Positions 1-9,096 of a DNA stretch of 52,644 bases are shown here, one piece after another; the stretch's first letter is position 1; every line of letters starts with the position of its first letter. The stretch comes from a virus. The stretch covers positions 1-52,644 of IMG/VR virus record IMGVR_UViG_3300046028_005303; one strand, given 5' to 3'. The translations under genes and the position numbers were made by a program. The notes beneath the pieces were generated by a model that was not told where the DNA came from, made no database searches, and saw nothing but the letters and a program-made list of their open reading frames with translations.

Positions 1-1
1 T

Positions 2-997
2 AACAAAGGTTTCGATATTGACATAATATGTGACAAATGTAACCATAATTATACAATTAATAGAAGTTTATTATTTTATAGGTTTGGATCTGATTTAAAT
101 CCATGTACCAACTGTAACCAAGTAAATAATTTATCATCAATAAAAGAAAGTGAATTATGTTTATTCTTATCAGAAAATAATATTGAATATATTAAAAATG
201 ATAGAAATATTTTAAATAAAAAAGAAATTGATATTTATATTCCATATCATAATATTGCCATTGAATTTAATGGTATTTATTGGCATTCCAATTTATTTAA
301 ATCCAAAGAATATCATCAGGAAAAAACAAATATGTGTGAATTGAAGAATATTCAATTAATTCAAATATTTGAAGATGAATGGGATAATAAAAAAGAAATT
401 GTTAAAAGTATTATATTGAATAAGTTGAAAAAAAATAACAATAAAATATACGCCAGAAAATGTATTATAAAAGAAGTTGAAACAAAAGATAAATCATTAT
501 TCTTGGATGAAAACCATATACAGGGTAAAGTTGGAAGTTCAATAAATGTTGGATTATATTATAATGATATGTTAGTTTCAATTATGACATTTGGTAAAAA
601 GAGAAAATCATTAGGAAATAAAACCATTATAAATGATGAATATGAACTTATTAGATTTTGTAATAAATTAAATACAAGTATAATTGGTGGTGCATCAAAA
701 TTATTGAATTATTTTATAAAAACATATAACCCAAATGAAATAGTTAGTTATGCTGATAGAAGATGGAGTAAAGGTGATTTATACCAAAAATTAGGATTTA
801 AAAGGATTAAAAATACAAATCCAAATTATTTTTATATTATAAATAAGAAAAGAAAAAATAGATTTGAATTTAGAAAAGATATATTAATTAAAGAAGGATT
901 TGATGCAAATAAAACAGAATCACAGATAATGGATGAAAGAGGTATTCTCCATATCTACGATTCTGGTAGTATTCTTTTTATTTTTAAAAATATATAA
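2..997 (+). CDS. Vsr-like (EDxHD-type) homing endonuclease, 5' truncated by window edge
   Basis: The reading frame is open from base 2, so the gene starts upstream of the window; the first ATG at 332 lies inside the catalytic domain and is not the true start. Seen: an N-terminal zinc-ribbon-like pair (CDKC near the left edge and CTNC about 30 residues on), then EIDIYIP, IAIEFNGIYWH, a conserved Cys and LIQIFEDEW, followed by a C-terminal region ending ILHIYDSGSILFIF. This order is typical of phage-encoded Vsr-like (very-short-patch-repair fold) homing endonucleases related to I-Bth0305I. Such enzymes cut a target in a sister phage and spread their own gene. It sits directly before a tandem repeat array and converges on the tail sheath gene. 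It could alternatively be the tail of a larger protein carrying such a domain. Confidence 0.75.
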   Translation, partial: NKGFDIDIICDKCNHNYTINRSLLFYRFGSDLNPCTNCNQVNNLSSIKESELCLFLSENNIEYIKNDRNILNKKEIDIYIPYHNIAIEFNGIYWHSNLFKSKEYHQEKTNMCELKNIQLIQIFEDEWDNKKEIVKSIILNKLKKNNNKIYARKCIIKEVETKDKSLFLDENHIQGKVGSSINVGLYYNDMLVSIMTFGKKRKSLGNKTIINDEYELIRFCNKLNTSIIGGASKLLNYFIKTYNPNEIVSYADRRWSKGDLYQKLGFKRIKNTNPNYFYIINKKRKNRFEFRKDILIKEGFDANKTESQIMDERGILHIYDSGSILFIFKNI

Positions 998-1036
998 AAA
1001 AAACTTGAATATTAAATTAATAATTTATATTTTTAC

Positions 1037-1274
1037 ACTAGAGATCCTAGATACTAGAGATCCTAGATACTAGAGATCCTAGATACTAGAGATCCTAGAT
1101 ACTAGAGATCCTAGATACTAGAGATCCTAGATACTAGAGATCCTAGATACTAGAGATCCTAGATACTAGATATCCTAGATACTAGAGATCCTAGATACTA
1201 GAGATCCTAGATACTAGAGATCCTAGATACTAGAGATACTAGATACTAGAGATCCTAGATACTAGAGATCCTAG
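1037..1274. repeat. 16-bp tandem repeat array, about 15 units
   Basis: The unit is actagagatcctagat, repeated head to tail with almost no divergence. Units begin at 1037, 1053, 1069 and so on every 16 bases to 1261, the last being 14 bases. The unit at 1165 has a G-to-T change and that at 1229 a C-to-A change, each destroying the central GATC. Every unit carries two CTAG tetramers and thirteen carry GATC. The array is clearly richer in G+C than its surroundings and lies between two convergent genes. It has no open frame worth calling and no spacers. Confidence 0.97.
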
Positions 1275-1320
1275 TATAAAAAAAATAGTTTTAATATTAA
1301 TTTATTTTTATATTTTTTGC

Positions 1321-1340
1321 ACTAGATACTAGATACTAGT
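1321..1340. repeat. Short 7-bp repeat remnant related to the 16-bp array
   Basis: actagat is repeated and closes with actagt, about 50 bases after the main array. It matches the half-unit seen in the variant repeat at 1229-1244, suggesting the 16-mer and 7-mer share an origin. The sequence between the array and this remnant (1275-1320) is plain AT-rich DNA with no visible feature. Confidence 0.8.
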
Positions 1341-1358
1341 ATATAAAAAAATATAAAA

Positions 1359-1392
1359 AAATCCCCAAATATTATTAAATAAATGGGGATTT
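1359..1392 (-). terminator. Rho-independent terminator of the tail sheath gene
   Basis: A perfect 9-bp stem (aaatcccca / tggggattt) with a 16-base loop lies about 45 bases beyond the sheath stop codon. Read on the minus strand it runs into a T-rich tract. The other side is also A/T rich, so it may work in both directions at this convergent junction. Confidence 0.75.
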
Positions 1393-1438
1393 ATAATAAA
1401 AAAAACAGTAAAATGTAAAATATGTTTTTTATTTAATT

Positions 1439-4285
1439 TTATATATTGTCAAATGACGCACCTGTAGGTGTTATAATAAATTCTACATCAATAAATTCTA
1501 ATGATCTTGCAGGTTTTATGTAAATTTTACCTCTAAGAGTATTTGCATCAATATCTTCTGGTTCATTTGATACCGTTACACGGAATTCATATAAACCTCT
1601 TTCTCTTTTTATTGATTCTAATATTGGATTTACCAATCTTAAAAATTCATTCCTTACTTGTTCATCATTTTGTTCGAAAAGTAATCTAACTGCAACTGCA
1701 GAAATAAGTTTTCTTGCTCTTAATAATAATCTTCTAACATTTATTCTATCTAAAGCCGATTCTCTTACTTGAAGAGTTTTATTTCCCCAAATTATTGTTC
1801 CAGTATCAGAAAAAGTTGCTATTGGATTTATTCTATTTTTATATAATTCATCTCTTTCATCAAGAGTTAATTTTTTTATTGCTTTTATAGATTTCACTAA
1901 TCCTCTTGAATAACCAGCAACTGCAAACCATGGGAAAGATACATTATCTGTTAATGCTATATTTCTTACAACCTCACCAGTTGGAGGTATAAATAATTGA
2001 GTGGCATTATCAACATCTCTAACTTGTATCCATGGCCAATATGTTGCCGAATAATTAGTATCTAAAGAAACACTATCTAAAGCATCTACAACTTCTTCAA
2101 CTGTTGAATAATTTGGTGGTGCAATAATATAAAGTGAATCTGCTCTTTCATTTTCAATAATATCAATCGCTTGTGATGTTAATGAACTATGGTCATAAAA
2201 ATTAATACCAGGAGTTGCAAAAATATTAATATTAACTGATTCAGGATTTGAAAATGTGTTTATACCTTGTAAATAAGAATAGTAATCAGAGTTACCAACA
2301 GATGTACTGAATAAACCACCATTTGATGTGTTACCACTAACATATGTTTGTTTTCCAAAGATATATTGATCACCATATGTTCTAACTTGTCTGTATATAT
2401 CCCAGCCATCATAACCACCACATACTGCAAAAGTAAATTTACGGTAATTAATATTTGTTAAAACATTATCAACACCTGTTTGACTTTCTAAATTATATGG
2501 TGTTGTAATAAAGGTTGTTCCCGTAATAGGTGCTGCGTTTACTGATAAGTGGAAACCATTTGTTGTTGTAATTGCTGACGTACCTTTGAACTTAAATAAA
2601 TCTTTATCAAATCCTATTTGTGAAGAAAGACCAAAACTTATTTTTTTAATTTTATCACCTGATGATTGAACATCAGATCCATCTGCATTATATCCAACAA
2701 TATCTCCAGCATCATAAAATTCAGTCTTATACATGATAGAACCTAATGTAGATCCTGAAAATGAAGAATTATTTACAAAACCTTTAAATCCTGCTGGAAA
2801 TGCGTCTACTGGATGATTTGATGCCATGTTTAACATGATATACCTTGAACGTAATTCATATTCACTATCAGACGTACCAACTTTTCTTGCAACATATCCA
2901 GGTAAATCAGGATTCATTGAACAACGTGAGAATTTTTCAATTACAACTTGATTTTCATCAGTATCATTAAAATCCCTAACTAAAAGATCAAATTCACCTG
3001 TTTCAATATTAATATTTATAATTGAAATTTTAACTTCAGCATTTGCACTATTTCCATCAGAAATAGTTATTACTTGAAATAAATCAGAAACTTTACCACC
3101 TCTAACTTCTGATACTACCATTGGTGATAATGGGGTGTCCCATTGAGTTGCGTAATTATTTCCTTCTGAAACATATACTTCATCTAAACTTAGACCTCTA
3201 ATAAAACCTTGTTTATATGCTGATGATAAATAATTAGGATACGCTTCATGTACATAAATCGGAATCTCATCTTTTGGTTTATCAAAAACATCAGTACCTA
3301 AAACTTTTGTTACATATTTTGGTGATGTTGTATCCATAGAACATGTAAATACTTTAGATCCACTTGTTGAACCTGTTACATTAACAGTAAATTCAGATAA
3401 AGGATTCTTCAATATATCATTTCCACTAATATTAAATTGAGTATTACCTGTTGTTTCAAGTAATAATGTTTGTCCTGAATAAGAACCTCTTGATCTAAAA
3501 GAAAGTACTACTTGATTATGATAATCAGTTAATACTGTTGAATTATATACAAATTGAGTTACATTAAATGTTCCTGTACCTCCTGATGTATAAACAAATA
3601 AATAAGAATAAACTTGAGTACCATTACTATTACACAATTGATTATACCATTCTTTATTATTTGGATTTGTTGAATTTATAAGACCAGTTAATGGTGATAT
3701 TTCTTCATCACTACTAACCAAACCTGTTGTTGCACTTTCAGGTACTAAACCAATAACAAACCATTGACCATTATTACTATTAGTATTAGTACTGAACGTA
3801 CTATCCATATAATTTAAAAAAGTTTCACCATCATATGTTGTTATTCCAGATAAGTTTTGATAAAATGTACTTCCGGTTATTTGAGCGCTTGTTGATGGAT
3901 CACATGTACCACTGGTTGAACCACTATATGACCCCAAATCTATACCACCAATTGTTTTAATTGAGAAAGTTTTAACAGGTTTATATCCTGTTAATCCTAA
4001 TATTTTTGTCACAAAAAGTTGATTTGATTCCTCAAGATACGATTTTGCTACATATGGTAATTCATATTTTGGATTACCATTACCATCTTTCACAGGTGTT
4101 GAACCACCGAAGTATTGTTTAAATTCGTTATAATCACTAATAAGTATGGGTTCAAAAGCTGGACCTTTTAATGTTTCACCAACTAATCCGAGAGTTGTGA
4201 CACCAACACTTTGAGCAACAAATGTTAAATCTTTTTCTGATGTATAAACACCTGGAGATACGAAAACTCTATTTGAATTTGACAT
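1439..4285 (-). CDS. Tail sheath protein, gp18-like
   Basis: Contractile sheath subunit that polymerises around the tail tube and shortens to drive injection. The 948-residue protein begins with the sheath-type start VFVSPGVYTSEKDL and ends with the conserved sheath domain (about residues 780-948): LYKNRINPIATFSDTGTIIWG, then RRLLLRARKLISAVAVRLLF and the closing IYIKPARSLEFIDVEFIITP. It is longer than T4 gp18 (659 residues); the extra length is in the middle (about 110-650), a Gly/Ser/Thr-rich part likely exposed on the sheath surface. A GATATTTATA element lies 37 bases upstream of the ATG and a terminator follows. It heads the group with the gp15-like and gp14-like genes, as in T4 neck/tail synteny. 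Confidence 0.93.
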   Translation of the reverse strand: MSNSNRVFVSPGVYTSEKDLTFVAQSVGVTTLGLVGETLKGPAFEPILISDYNEFKQYFGGSTPVKDGNGNPKYELPYVAKSYLEESNQLFVTKILGLTGYKPVKTFSIKTIGGIDLGSYSGSTSGTCDPSTSAQITGSTFYQNLSGITTYDGETFLNYMDSTFSTNTNSNNGQWFVIGLVPESATTGLVSSDEEISPLTGLINSTNPNNKEWYNQLCNSNGTQVYSYLFVYTSGGTGTFNVTQFVYNSTVLTDYHNQVVLSFRSRGSYSGQTLLLETTGNTQFNISGNDILKNPLSEFTVNVTGSTSGSKVFTCSMDTTSPKYVTKVLGTDVFDKPKDEIPIYVHEAYPNYLSSAYKQGFIRGLSLDEVYVSEGNNYATQWDTPLSPMVVSEVRGGKVSDLFQVITISDGNSANAEVKISIININIETGEFDLLVRDFNDTDENQVVIEKFSRCSMNPDLPGYVARKVGTSDSEYELRSRYIMLNMASNHPVDAFPAGFKGFVNNSSFSGSTLGSIMYKTEFYDAGDIVGYNADGSDVQSSGDKIKKISFGLSSQIGFDKDLFKFKGTSAITTTNGFHLSVNAAPITGTTFITTPYNLESQTGVDNVLTNINYRKFTFAVCGGYDGWDIYRQVRTYGDQYIFGKQTYVSGNTSNGGLFSTSVGNSDYYSYLQGINTFSNPESVNINIFATPGINFYDHSSLTSQAIDIIENERADSLYIIAPPNYSTVEEVVDALDSVSLDTNYSATYWPWIQVRDVDNATQLFIPPTGEVVRNIALTDNVSFPWFAVAGYSRGLVKSIKAIKKLTLDERDELYKNRINPIATFSDTGTIIWGNKTLQVRESALDRINVRRLLLRARKLISAVAVRLLFEQNDEQVRNEFLRLVNPILESIKRERGLYEFRVTVSNEPEDIDANTLRGKIYIKPARSLEFIDVEFIITPTGASFDNI

Positions 4286-4322
4286 ATTTAAAATTTTGGT
4301 TTATTTATTTTATTTCTTATAA

Positions 4323-4332
4323 TATAAATATC
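4323..4332 (-). promoter_or_regulatory. Putative late promoter box (GATATTTATA) before tail sheath
   Basis: On the minus strand the ten bases read GATATTTATA, 37 bases before the sheath ATG. The identical ten-mer precedes the scaffold, tail fibre, gp13-like and 20499 genes. Its TATTTATA core is the reverse complement of the T4 late box TATAAATA. Promoter function is inferred from recurrence and position. Confidence 0.5.
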
Positions 4333-4381
4333 TTTATTTTTATCAAAGATTTTTATATGATTTTAAATTGTTATTTAAAAT

Positions 4382-5635
4382 TTAACTTAAATAAACAACA
4401 CCTATTTTTGAACCTACAATTGGTGTACCTAAAAGTTTGACTTTATAATCACCATAAACCTCATATACAACACTTTCTTCTTTAATAAGTCCATTTATAT
4501 CTAAACTAATAACACTATTAATAGATGAATTTGTGGTAAATTCTAAAGAACTTCCGTCATATATGAAATGTTGATAAAATACATTTAAAGGTTTACCGAA
4601 ATTATCAATAAATGTTTCATTTCTTCCCTTATAATATGTTATTGTTATAACGGAACCTTCTACAGGTGGTTCAATAAAACTTATTTTTGATGTTTTAGAA
4701 ACATGAAAATAATCATCATCTCTAATTTGAACAAGACCATTTATTGTTACAGTAAATAAAACATTTATAGTTTCACCAACACTAAAAATTTTTTGTACAC
4801 CATCAGCTGGAAAAGACACAATAGTTACTTCAATAGTTTTTGTGATATATTTTTTTATAAAATTATTACTTTGAATAAATTCATTTAATAAGAACAATCT
4901 ATTAATTGCTGGTTTAACTTCAAATTCTTCATCATCAATTAAGAAACCCAACATTAAAAAAGAATAATTTTGAATATAGAATCTTCTGTTTTCTAAAGAA
5001 TCCATTGGACTAGTATCCTCTATTCTTTCTAATACTATGGGTATATAGTGACCTTTTACTGTTGTATATGATTGTCTAGATGAAAATTTTTGTAATATTT
5101 TTTTATTGAAAAGATTTATATCTCTTAGTTTATTACAAATAACACTTACTTCAAATGATATGTCAACAGCAATTGGTTGTGGTATTTTATACACATCAGC
5201 ACCCATTTGTGTTCCATTCCATGTTGGAACTGATGCATAAAAAAATTGTCTTCTATCTGGTATAGTCCTATGAATAGATGGGTTAGTACCAAATTGAACA
5301 TCAGGTTTTCTAATTACCGCAATAAATGGTAATTTTATATTACCACTTTCATCAGAGAATGACCAATTATTTGAAATTTCTCCCCATCTTTGAACTGTTA
5401 AAATTTTAGGTATTATTGGTATTTCCTCACCATCAGAAACAATTTTAAAATTTTCAGTAATAAAATTTAACATACCTAAATCAAGATCTTCATGTAAAAT
5501 TGAATCGGGTAAGAAAGTATCTGATTTTGTTATTCTTTCTAATAATTCTTTTCTTCTTCCTTTTACATTAGTTTCGTTTATACCACTATTACTATTATAA
5601 ACTTGTATATCATTTTTTCTTTTAGGTATTCCCAT
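4382..5635 (-). CDS. Putative tail sheath terminator/stabiliser, gp15-like
   Basis: Residues about 90-250 contain a P-x-P-I-x-V-x-x-S-F-E-V-S-V-I-C-N stretch, an ILQKF segment, and ENRRFYIQNYSFLMLGFLID. This resembles the order seen in T4 gp15 (PSPIKMIYELSIFTRYED, then LSRRRIEWSLTFEVNGW). gp15 caps the sheath and tube and joins the tail to the neck. At 417 residues the protein is longer than gp15 (272); residues about 260-417 look like two beta-rich repeats (VTIVSFPADGVQKIFSVGET and a later VVYEVYGDYKVKLLGTPI). Position between the sheath and a gp14-like gene supports the call. The match is by eye and remote; an unassigned tail or baseplate protein is the alternative. It starts at ATG 5635. 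Confidence 0.5.
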   Translation of the reverse strand: MGIPKRKNDIQVYNSNSGINETNVKGRRKELLERITKSDTFLPDSILHEDLDLGMLNFITENFKIVSDGEEIPIIPKILTVQRWGEISNNWSFSDESGNIKLPFIAVIRKPDVQFGTNPSIHRTIPDRRQFFYASVPTWNGTQMGADVYKIPQPIAVDISFEVSVICNKLRDINLFNKKILQKFSSRQSYTTVKGHYIPIVLERIEDTSPMDSLENRRFYIQNYSFLMLGFLIDDEEFEVKPAINRLFLLNEFIQSNNFIKKYITKTIEVTIVSFPADGVQKIFSVGETINVLFTVTINGLVQIRDDDYFHVSKTSKISFIEPPVEGSVITITYYKGRNETFIDNFGKPLNVFYQHFIYDGSSLEFTTNSSINSVISLDINGLIKEESVVYEVYGDYKVKLLGTPIVGSKIGVVYLS

Positions 5636-5647
5636 TTTTTAATTTAT

Positions 5648-5655
5648 TATAAATA
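5648..5655 (-). promoter_or_regulatory. Putative late promoter core (TATTTATA) before the gp15-like gene
   Basis: On the minus strand TATTTATA lies 12 bases before the ATG at 5635. It shares only the core of the longer (G/A)ATATTTATA element seen before other structural genes. Confidence 0.3.
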
Positions 5656-5679
5656 ATCTAACTTATGTGGTTAATTTTA

Positions 5680-6192
5680 TTATATACCTCTAAATTCTGA
5701 TTCTTGTACAGGAGCACAAACTATTGTTCTATAATATGGTTTAAACCCAAACATATTATGTTTATTATCCGATGTGACTTTTCCATCATTTACAACAGTA
5801 TAATATCTTACCCTATCTTCTGATTCAGGATAACCAATAAAATCACCATACTTTATGTCTACTTTCAATTCTTCCAAATGTGAAATATATACCGATACAG
5901 TCATGTTTCCTGGTTCCAAATATCTATTTAATCCTGTTTTATATGAAGTATTTTTTGGTTCTTCAATTTTTACTAAACCATTAAATTCAACAGGCAGAAA
6001 AAACTTTATTTGGTCTTTTCCAACTTCACCATAAACATTATCAATATCAGTCTTTTGTGTGTTAATTCTAAAAAGAACTAACTTCATATTAATATCTCCA
6101 TGAAGATACTCTTGACCTATCTGTTGATTCAATTTAAAATCATCTTCAGAAAAGAATTTACTTATTCTTGTTATGGGTATTTTTTGTTTCAT
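5680..6192 (-). CDS. Putative neck protein, gp14-like candidate
   Basis: A 170-residue protein with no strong motif. The C-terminal half has KYGDFIGYPES followed by VRYYTVVNDG and HNMFGFKPYYRTIVCAPV. This layout (a segment describing an allowed plane, a strand, then a Tyr-rich strand) recalls the end of T4 gp14, one of two proteins forming the neck disk. The main support is synteny: the gene is next to the gp15-like and sheath genes, and a gp13-like gene lies 4 kb away. It starts at ATG 6192. The 18 bases around the start are identical to those of the prohead protease gene. If not gp14, it is an unassigned head-tail joining protein. Confidence 0.4.
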   Translation of the reverse strand: MKQKIPITRISKFFSEDDFKLNQQIGQEYLHGDINMKLVLFRINTQKTDIDNVYGEVGKDQIKFFLPVEFNGLVKIEEPKNTSYKTGLNRYLEPGNMTVSVYISHLEELKVDIKYGDFIGYPESEDRVRYYTVVNDGKVTSDNKHNMFGFKPYYRTIVCAPVQESEFRGI

Positions 6193-6229
6193 ATTTAATA
6201 AATAGTTTTGTTATTAAAAAATTTTTAAG

Positions 6230-6237
6230 TATATTTG
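6230..6237 (+). promoter_or_regulatory. Bacteroidota-type -7 box (TATATTTG) before the SNF2 helicase
   Basis: TATATTTG fits the Bacteroidota -7 consensus TAnnTTTG. TTTTG at 6206-6210 lies 19 bases upstream, the right distance for the -33 element. The box ends six bases before the ATG at 6244, so the transcript would have little or no leader. Confidence 0.55.
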
Positions 6238-6243
6238 TATTGT

Positions 6244-9096
6244 ATGGAGAATTTAATACCTGAAAAAGAAGCAAGAGAATTATTGTTAAAATATGAAGGA
6301 TTTAACAATCAAATATTAGATTGGAAACTAAAAATGGTTACTAATGTAAAATATAATTTAACAAGAACACAATCTGAATATGTTATAAAATATTATAATG
6401 TTATACCAAAAATAGCTAAAAAATATATAACTATCACCAATAATTTTGCTGAGACTTTAATGAAAGATAAAAATTTATCTTCATTACCTGAAAAAATTTG
6501 GTGTGAAAAATTATTATGCGAAAGTGATAACGCTTACCATATATGGGGTAAATTAAATGAAAAACAAAATAATTACGCAATCTGGTTACCAAAATTTGCA
6601 ATAATTCAAGAAGAGAAAAAATTAAATAGAGTTATTGATTATTCACCTTATTCTCATAGGGCACCCATGAATCATCAAAAAGAAGCAATAGAAAAATTAT
6701 TATCAAATAATAAATTCATCTTAGCTGACGATATGGGCGTGGGTAAATTCTTATCAAATAATACATTGATTTACACAGAGTTAGGTGTTAAAAAAATGGG
6801 TGAAATTTTGGTAGGAGATAGGGTGATTGGTTCAAACGGTAATCCTTGTAATGTAATAGGTGTTTTCCCACAAGGAATAAAAGACACCTATAAAATAACA
6901 TTTAACGATGGGTATTCAATTATTTCTGGTGATGAACATTTATGGTCGGTCTCATCACCTAACTATGGTAAAAATACAAAAAATGAAAGATTAAAAAAAT
7001 CGTTAATTTTATCTACAAAACAAATGTTTGAAGGGGGGGTAATAACAATAAAAGGTGATGGATATAATTCAGAAAAAAATTATAACATTGAAACTTATTA
7101 TAAATCTCCAAACGGTAATAATAAATGGCAAATTCCAATTGTAAAACCAATAGAATTTAACAATAATAACGAATTACCGATAGATCCTTATTTATTTGGA
7201 CTTGGTTTAGGTGATGGGTCTTTTAATAAAAAAAATATAAGATTTAGTGTTCATAAAGACGATTATGATGAGTTATTTGAAAACTTTAATTTAAAAGAAA
7301 ATAAATCACAGGATAATAAGAGAAATGGTTATATTAATGTTGGGGACGTTCTATTTGATTTAAACATTGAAGATACTCGTTCTCATAATAAATTTATACC
7401 TGAGATATATAAATATTCGTCTATTGAGAACCGACTTGCAATATTACAAGGTTTAATGGATACAGACGGTCATTGTATGTTATCTAAAAATGGTGTTTTT
7501 AAAGGAACTGAATATTCAACAATTTCCGAAAAATTATGTGATGATGTGTGTGAAATCGTTCAAACACTAGGTGGAATTGCAAGAAAAAAATCAAGAAAAA
7601 GTTATTATAAAAAAGATGGTAAACGTGTAGAATGTTCAATATCTTATCGTGTAAATATAAAATTACCATCAGGGATGAATCCGTTTCGTTTAAAACGAAA
7701 GTCAGAAAGATATAATGAACCTCAAAAATATCCAACTGGTAGATATATCAAGAATATTGAAAAAATTGGTCAAGATGAATGTACGTGTATATCTGTTGAT
7801 GCACCTGATAAGTTATATGTTGCAGAACATTGTATTGTTACACATAATACCACATCTGCTATTATAGCTTCATTAGAGAGTGAATCAAAGAAAGTTTTAG
7901 TTATTTGTCCATCATCATTAAAAATAAATTGGTATAGAGAAATAAAAAATTATTCTGATAAAAATATATTAATCGTAGAAGGTAAAAATTGGGAACCAAC
8001 TTTTGATTTTTATATTATTAATTATGATATTTTAAAAAATTATCATAGTATGGAAAAGACGGAAAATATTGAATCATATAAGTTAATTGAAAATGAAAAA
8101 TTTGATTTAGTTATTATTGACGAGGCACATTATATTTCAAATCCTACTGCACAAAGAACTAAATTGATTAATGATTTGGTTAAGAATATCCCCAAAGTTT
8201 GGTTATTAACAGGAACACCAATGACATCAAGACCTATCAACTATTATAATTTATTAAAAATAGTTGATTCACCAATTGCGTTAAATTGGCAAGGTTATGT
8301 GAAAAGATATTGTGCGGGATATCAATTTAAAGTTGGGGGTAAAAAAATATGGAATACGAATGGTTCATCTAATTTAGATGAACTTAGAGAAAGAACTAAA
8401 AATATTGTTTTAAGAAGAATGAAAACAGATATTCTTGATTTACCTGAAAAGATGGTTAGTCCAATATTTTTAGATTTAACTAGTACGTTTTATAGTGATG
8501 AATTGGAAGATTTTATACGAATTTCAAAAGATAATAGGAATAAAGAATCTTTAACAGTTACAATAAATCGTTTAATGAAATTAAGACAAGTCATTGCATT
8601 TGAAAAAGTACCATATACTTGTGAGTTAATTGATAAAGTTATTGAACAAGGAAAAAAAGTTATTGTATTTACGAATTTCACATCAAGTTTAGATATGTTA
8701 CATGAAAAATATAAAAAAAATTCGGTAATTCTTGATGGTAGAATGTCAAAAGAAAAAAGACAACAAAGTGTGGATAAATTTCAAAATGATGACAAAACAA
8801 AAATATTCATATCAAATATTAAAGCTGGTGGTGTTGGAATTACATTAACAGCTGCAGAGGTGGTTATAATGAACGACTTATCATTCGTACCTTCTGACCA
8901 TTCACAAGCAGAAGATAGAGCTTACAGGTACGGTCAAAAAAATAGTGTATTAGTTTATTATCCTGTTTTTGAAAATACTATTGAAATGATTGTTTATAAT
9001 ATTTTACAAAAAAAGAAAAACATTATTGATCAAGTTATGGGTGATGGTGAATATGGTGAAAGTTTTGCCAATTCATTACTTAAGAGCCTCTTTTAA
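6244..9096 (+). CDS. SNF2-family DNA helicase/ATPase interrupted by an in-frame intein
   Basis: Superfamily 2 ATPase remodelling or unwinding DNA, probably filling a role like T4 UvsW in replication and repair. The ATG at 6244 is preferred over an in-frame TTG at 6235 that lies inside the promoter box. Host motifs: HQKEAI (Q-like), P-loop DDMGVGK^TT split by the intein after residue 168, IIDEAH (motif II), LTGTP (III), VIVFTNFTSSLDMLHEKYK, and GGVGITLTAAEVV with QAEDRAYRYGQ (V-VI, diagnostic for SNF2). Without the intein (residues 169-535) the host is 583 residues. The intein keeps the frame, so the gene is not broken. The gene's last 21 bases overlap the end of the convergent gene 9076-10068. 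Confidence 0.92.
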   Translation: MENLIPEKEARELLLKYEGFNNQILDWKLKMVTNVKYNLTRTQSEYVIKYYNVIPKIAKKYITITNNFAETLMKDKNLSSLPEKIWCEKLLCESDNAYHIWGKLNEKQNNYAIWLPKFAIIQEEKKLNRVIDYSPYSHRAPMNHQKEAIEKLLSNNKFILADDMGVGKFLSNNTLIYTELGVKKMGEILVGDRVIGSNGNPCNVIGVFPQGIKDTYKITFNDGYSIISGDEHLWSVSSPNYGKNTKNERLKKSLILSTKQMFEGGVITIKGDGYNSEKNYNIETYYKSPNGNNKWQIPIVKPIEFNNNNELPIDPYLFGLGLGDGSFNKKNIRFSVHKDDYDELFENFNLKENKSQDNKRNGYINVGDVLFDLNIEDTRSHNKFIPEIYKYSSIENRLAILQGLMDTDGHCMLSKNGVFKGTEYSTISEKLCDDVCEIVQTLGGIARKKSRKSYYKKDGKRVECSISYRVNIKLPSGMNPFRLKRKSERYNEPQKYPTGRYIKNIEKIGQDECTCISVDAPDKLYVAEHCIVTHNTTSAIIASLESESKKVLVICPSSLKINWYREIKNYSDKNILIVEGKNWEPTFDFYIINYDILKNYHSMEKTENIESYKLIENEKFDLVIIDEAHYISNPTAQRTKLINDLVKNIPKVWLLTGTPMTSRPINYYNLLKIVDSPIALNWQGYVKRYCAGYQFKVGGKKIWNTNGSSNLDELRERTKNIVLRRMKTDILDLPEKMVSPIFLDLTSTFYSDELEDFIRISKDNRNKESLTVTINRLMKLRQVIAFEKVPYTCELIDKVIEQGKKVIVFTNFTSSLDMLHEKYKKNSVILDGRMSKEKRQQSVDKFQNDDKTKIFISNIKAGGVGITLTAAEVVIMNDLSFVPSDHSQAEDRAYRYGQKNSVLVYYPVFENTIEMIVYNILQKKKNIIDQVMGDGEYGESFANSLLKSLF
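6748..7848 (+). other. Class 3-type LAGLIDADG intein in the helicase P-loop
   Basis: A 367-residue insertion between GVGK and TTSAI. It starts with Phe (FLSNNTLIYT), not Cys, Ser or Ala, and ends IVTHN before Thr+1. Seen: Trp after block B His (DEHLW), Cys at the block F position (CTCISVD) and Thr in block G (VTHN). This Trp/Cys/Thr set defines class 3 inteins, in which block F Cys replaces residue 1 as first nucleophile. Two LAGLIDADG motifs (PYLFGLGLGDGS; LAILQGLMDTDGH) indicate a homing endonuclease. It is clearly homologous over its whole length to the PhoH intein. Confidence 0.9.

Noticed and set aside
1037-1274. CRISPR array or synthetic-cloning scar (units contain TACTAGAG)
   Set aside because: There are no spacers between units, so it is not CRISPR. 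The eight bases match a known cloning scar only because the 16-mer repeats; flanking DNA is ordinary phage sequence with the same composition and no vector parts.
4222-4440. 72-residue plus-strand frame across the sheath promoter gap
   Set aside because: It overlaps two real genes on the other strand and consists of Phe/Leu/Ile/Asn runs typical of AT-rich noise.
6235-6243. TTG start of the helicase
   Set aside because: It lies within the TATATTTG box; the ATG at 6244 is the natural start.
6244-9096. Helicase, PhoH, polymerase, protease and portal as genes broken by insertions
   Set aside because: All insertions are in frame, with intact splice-junction residues and complete Hint blocks; they are inteins.
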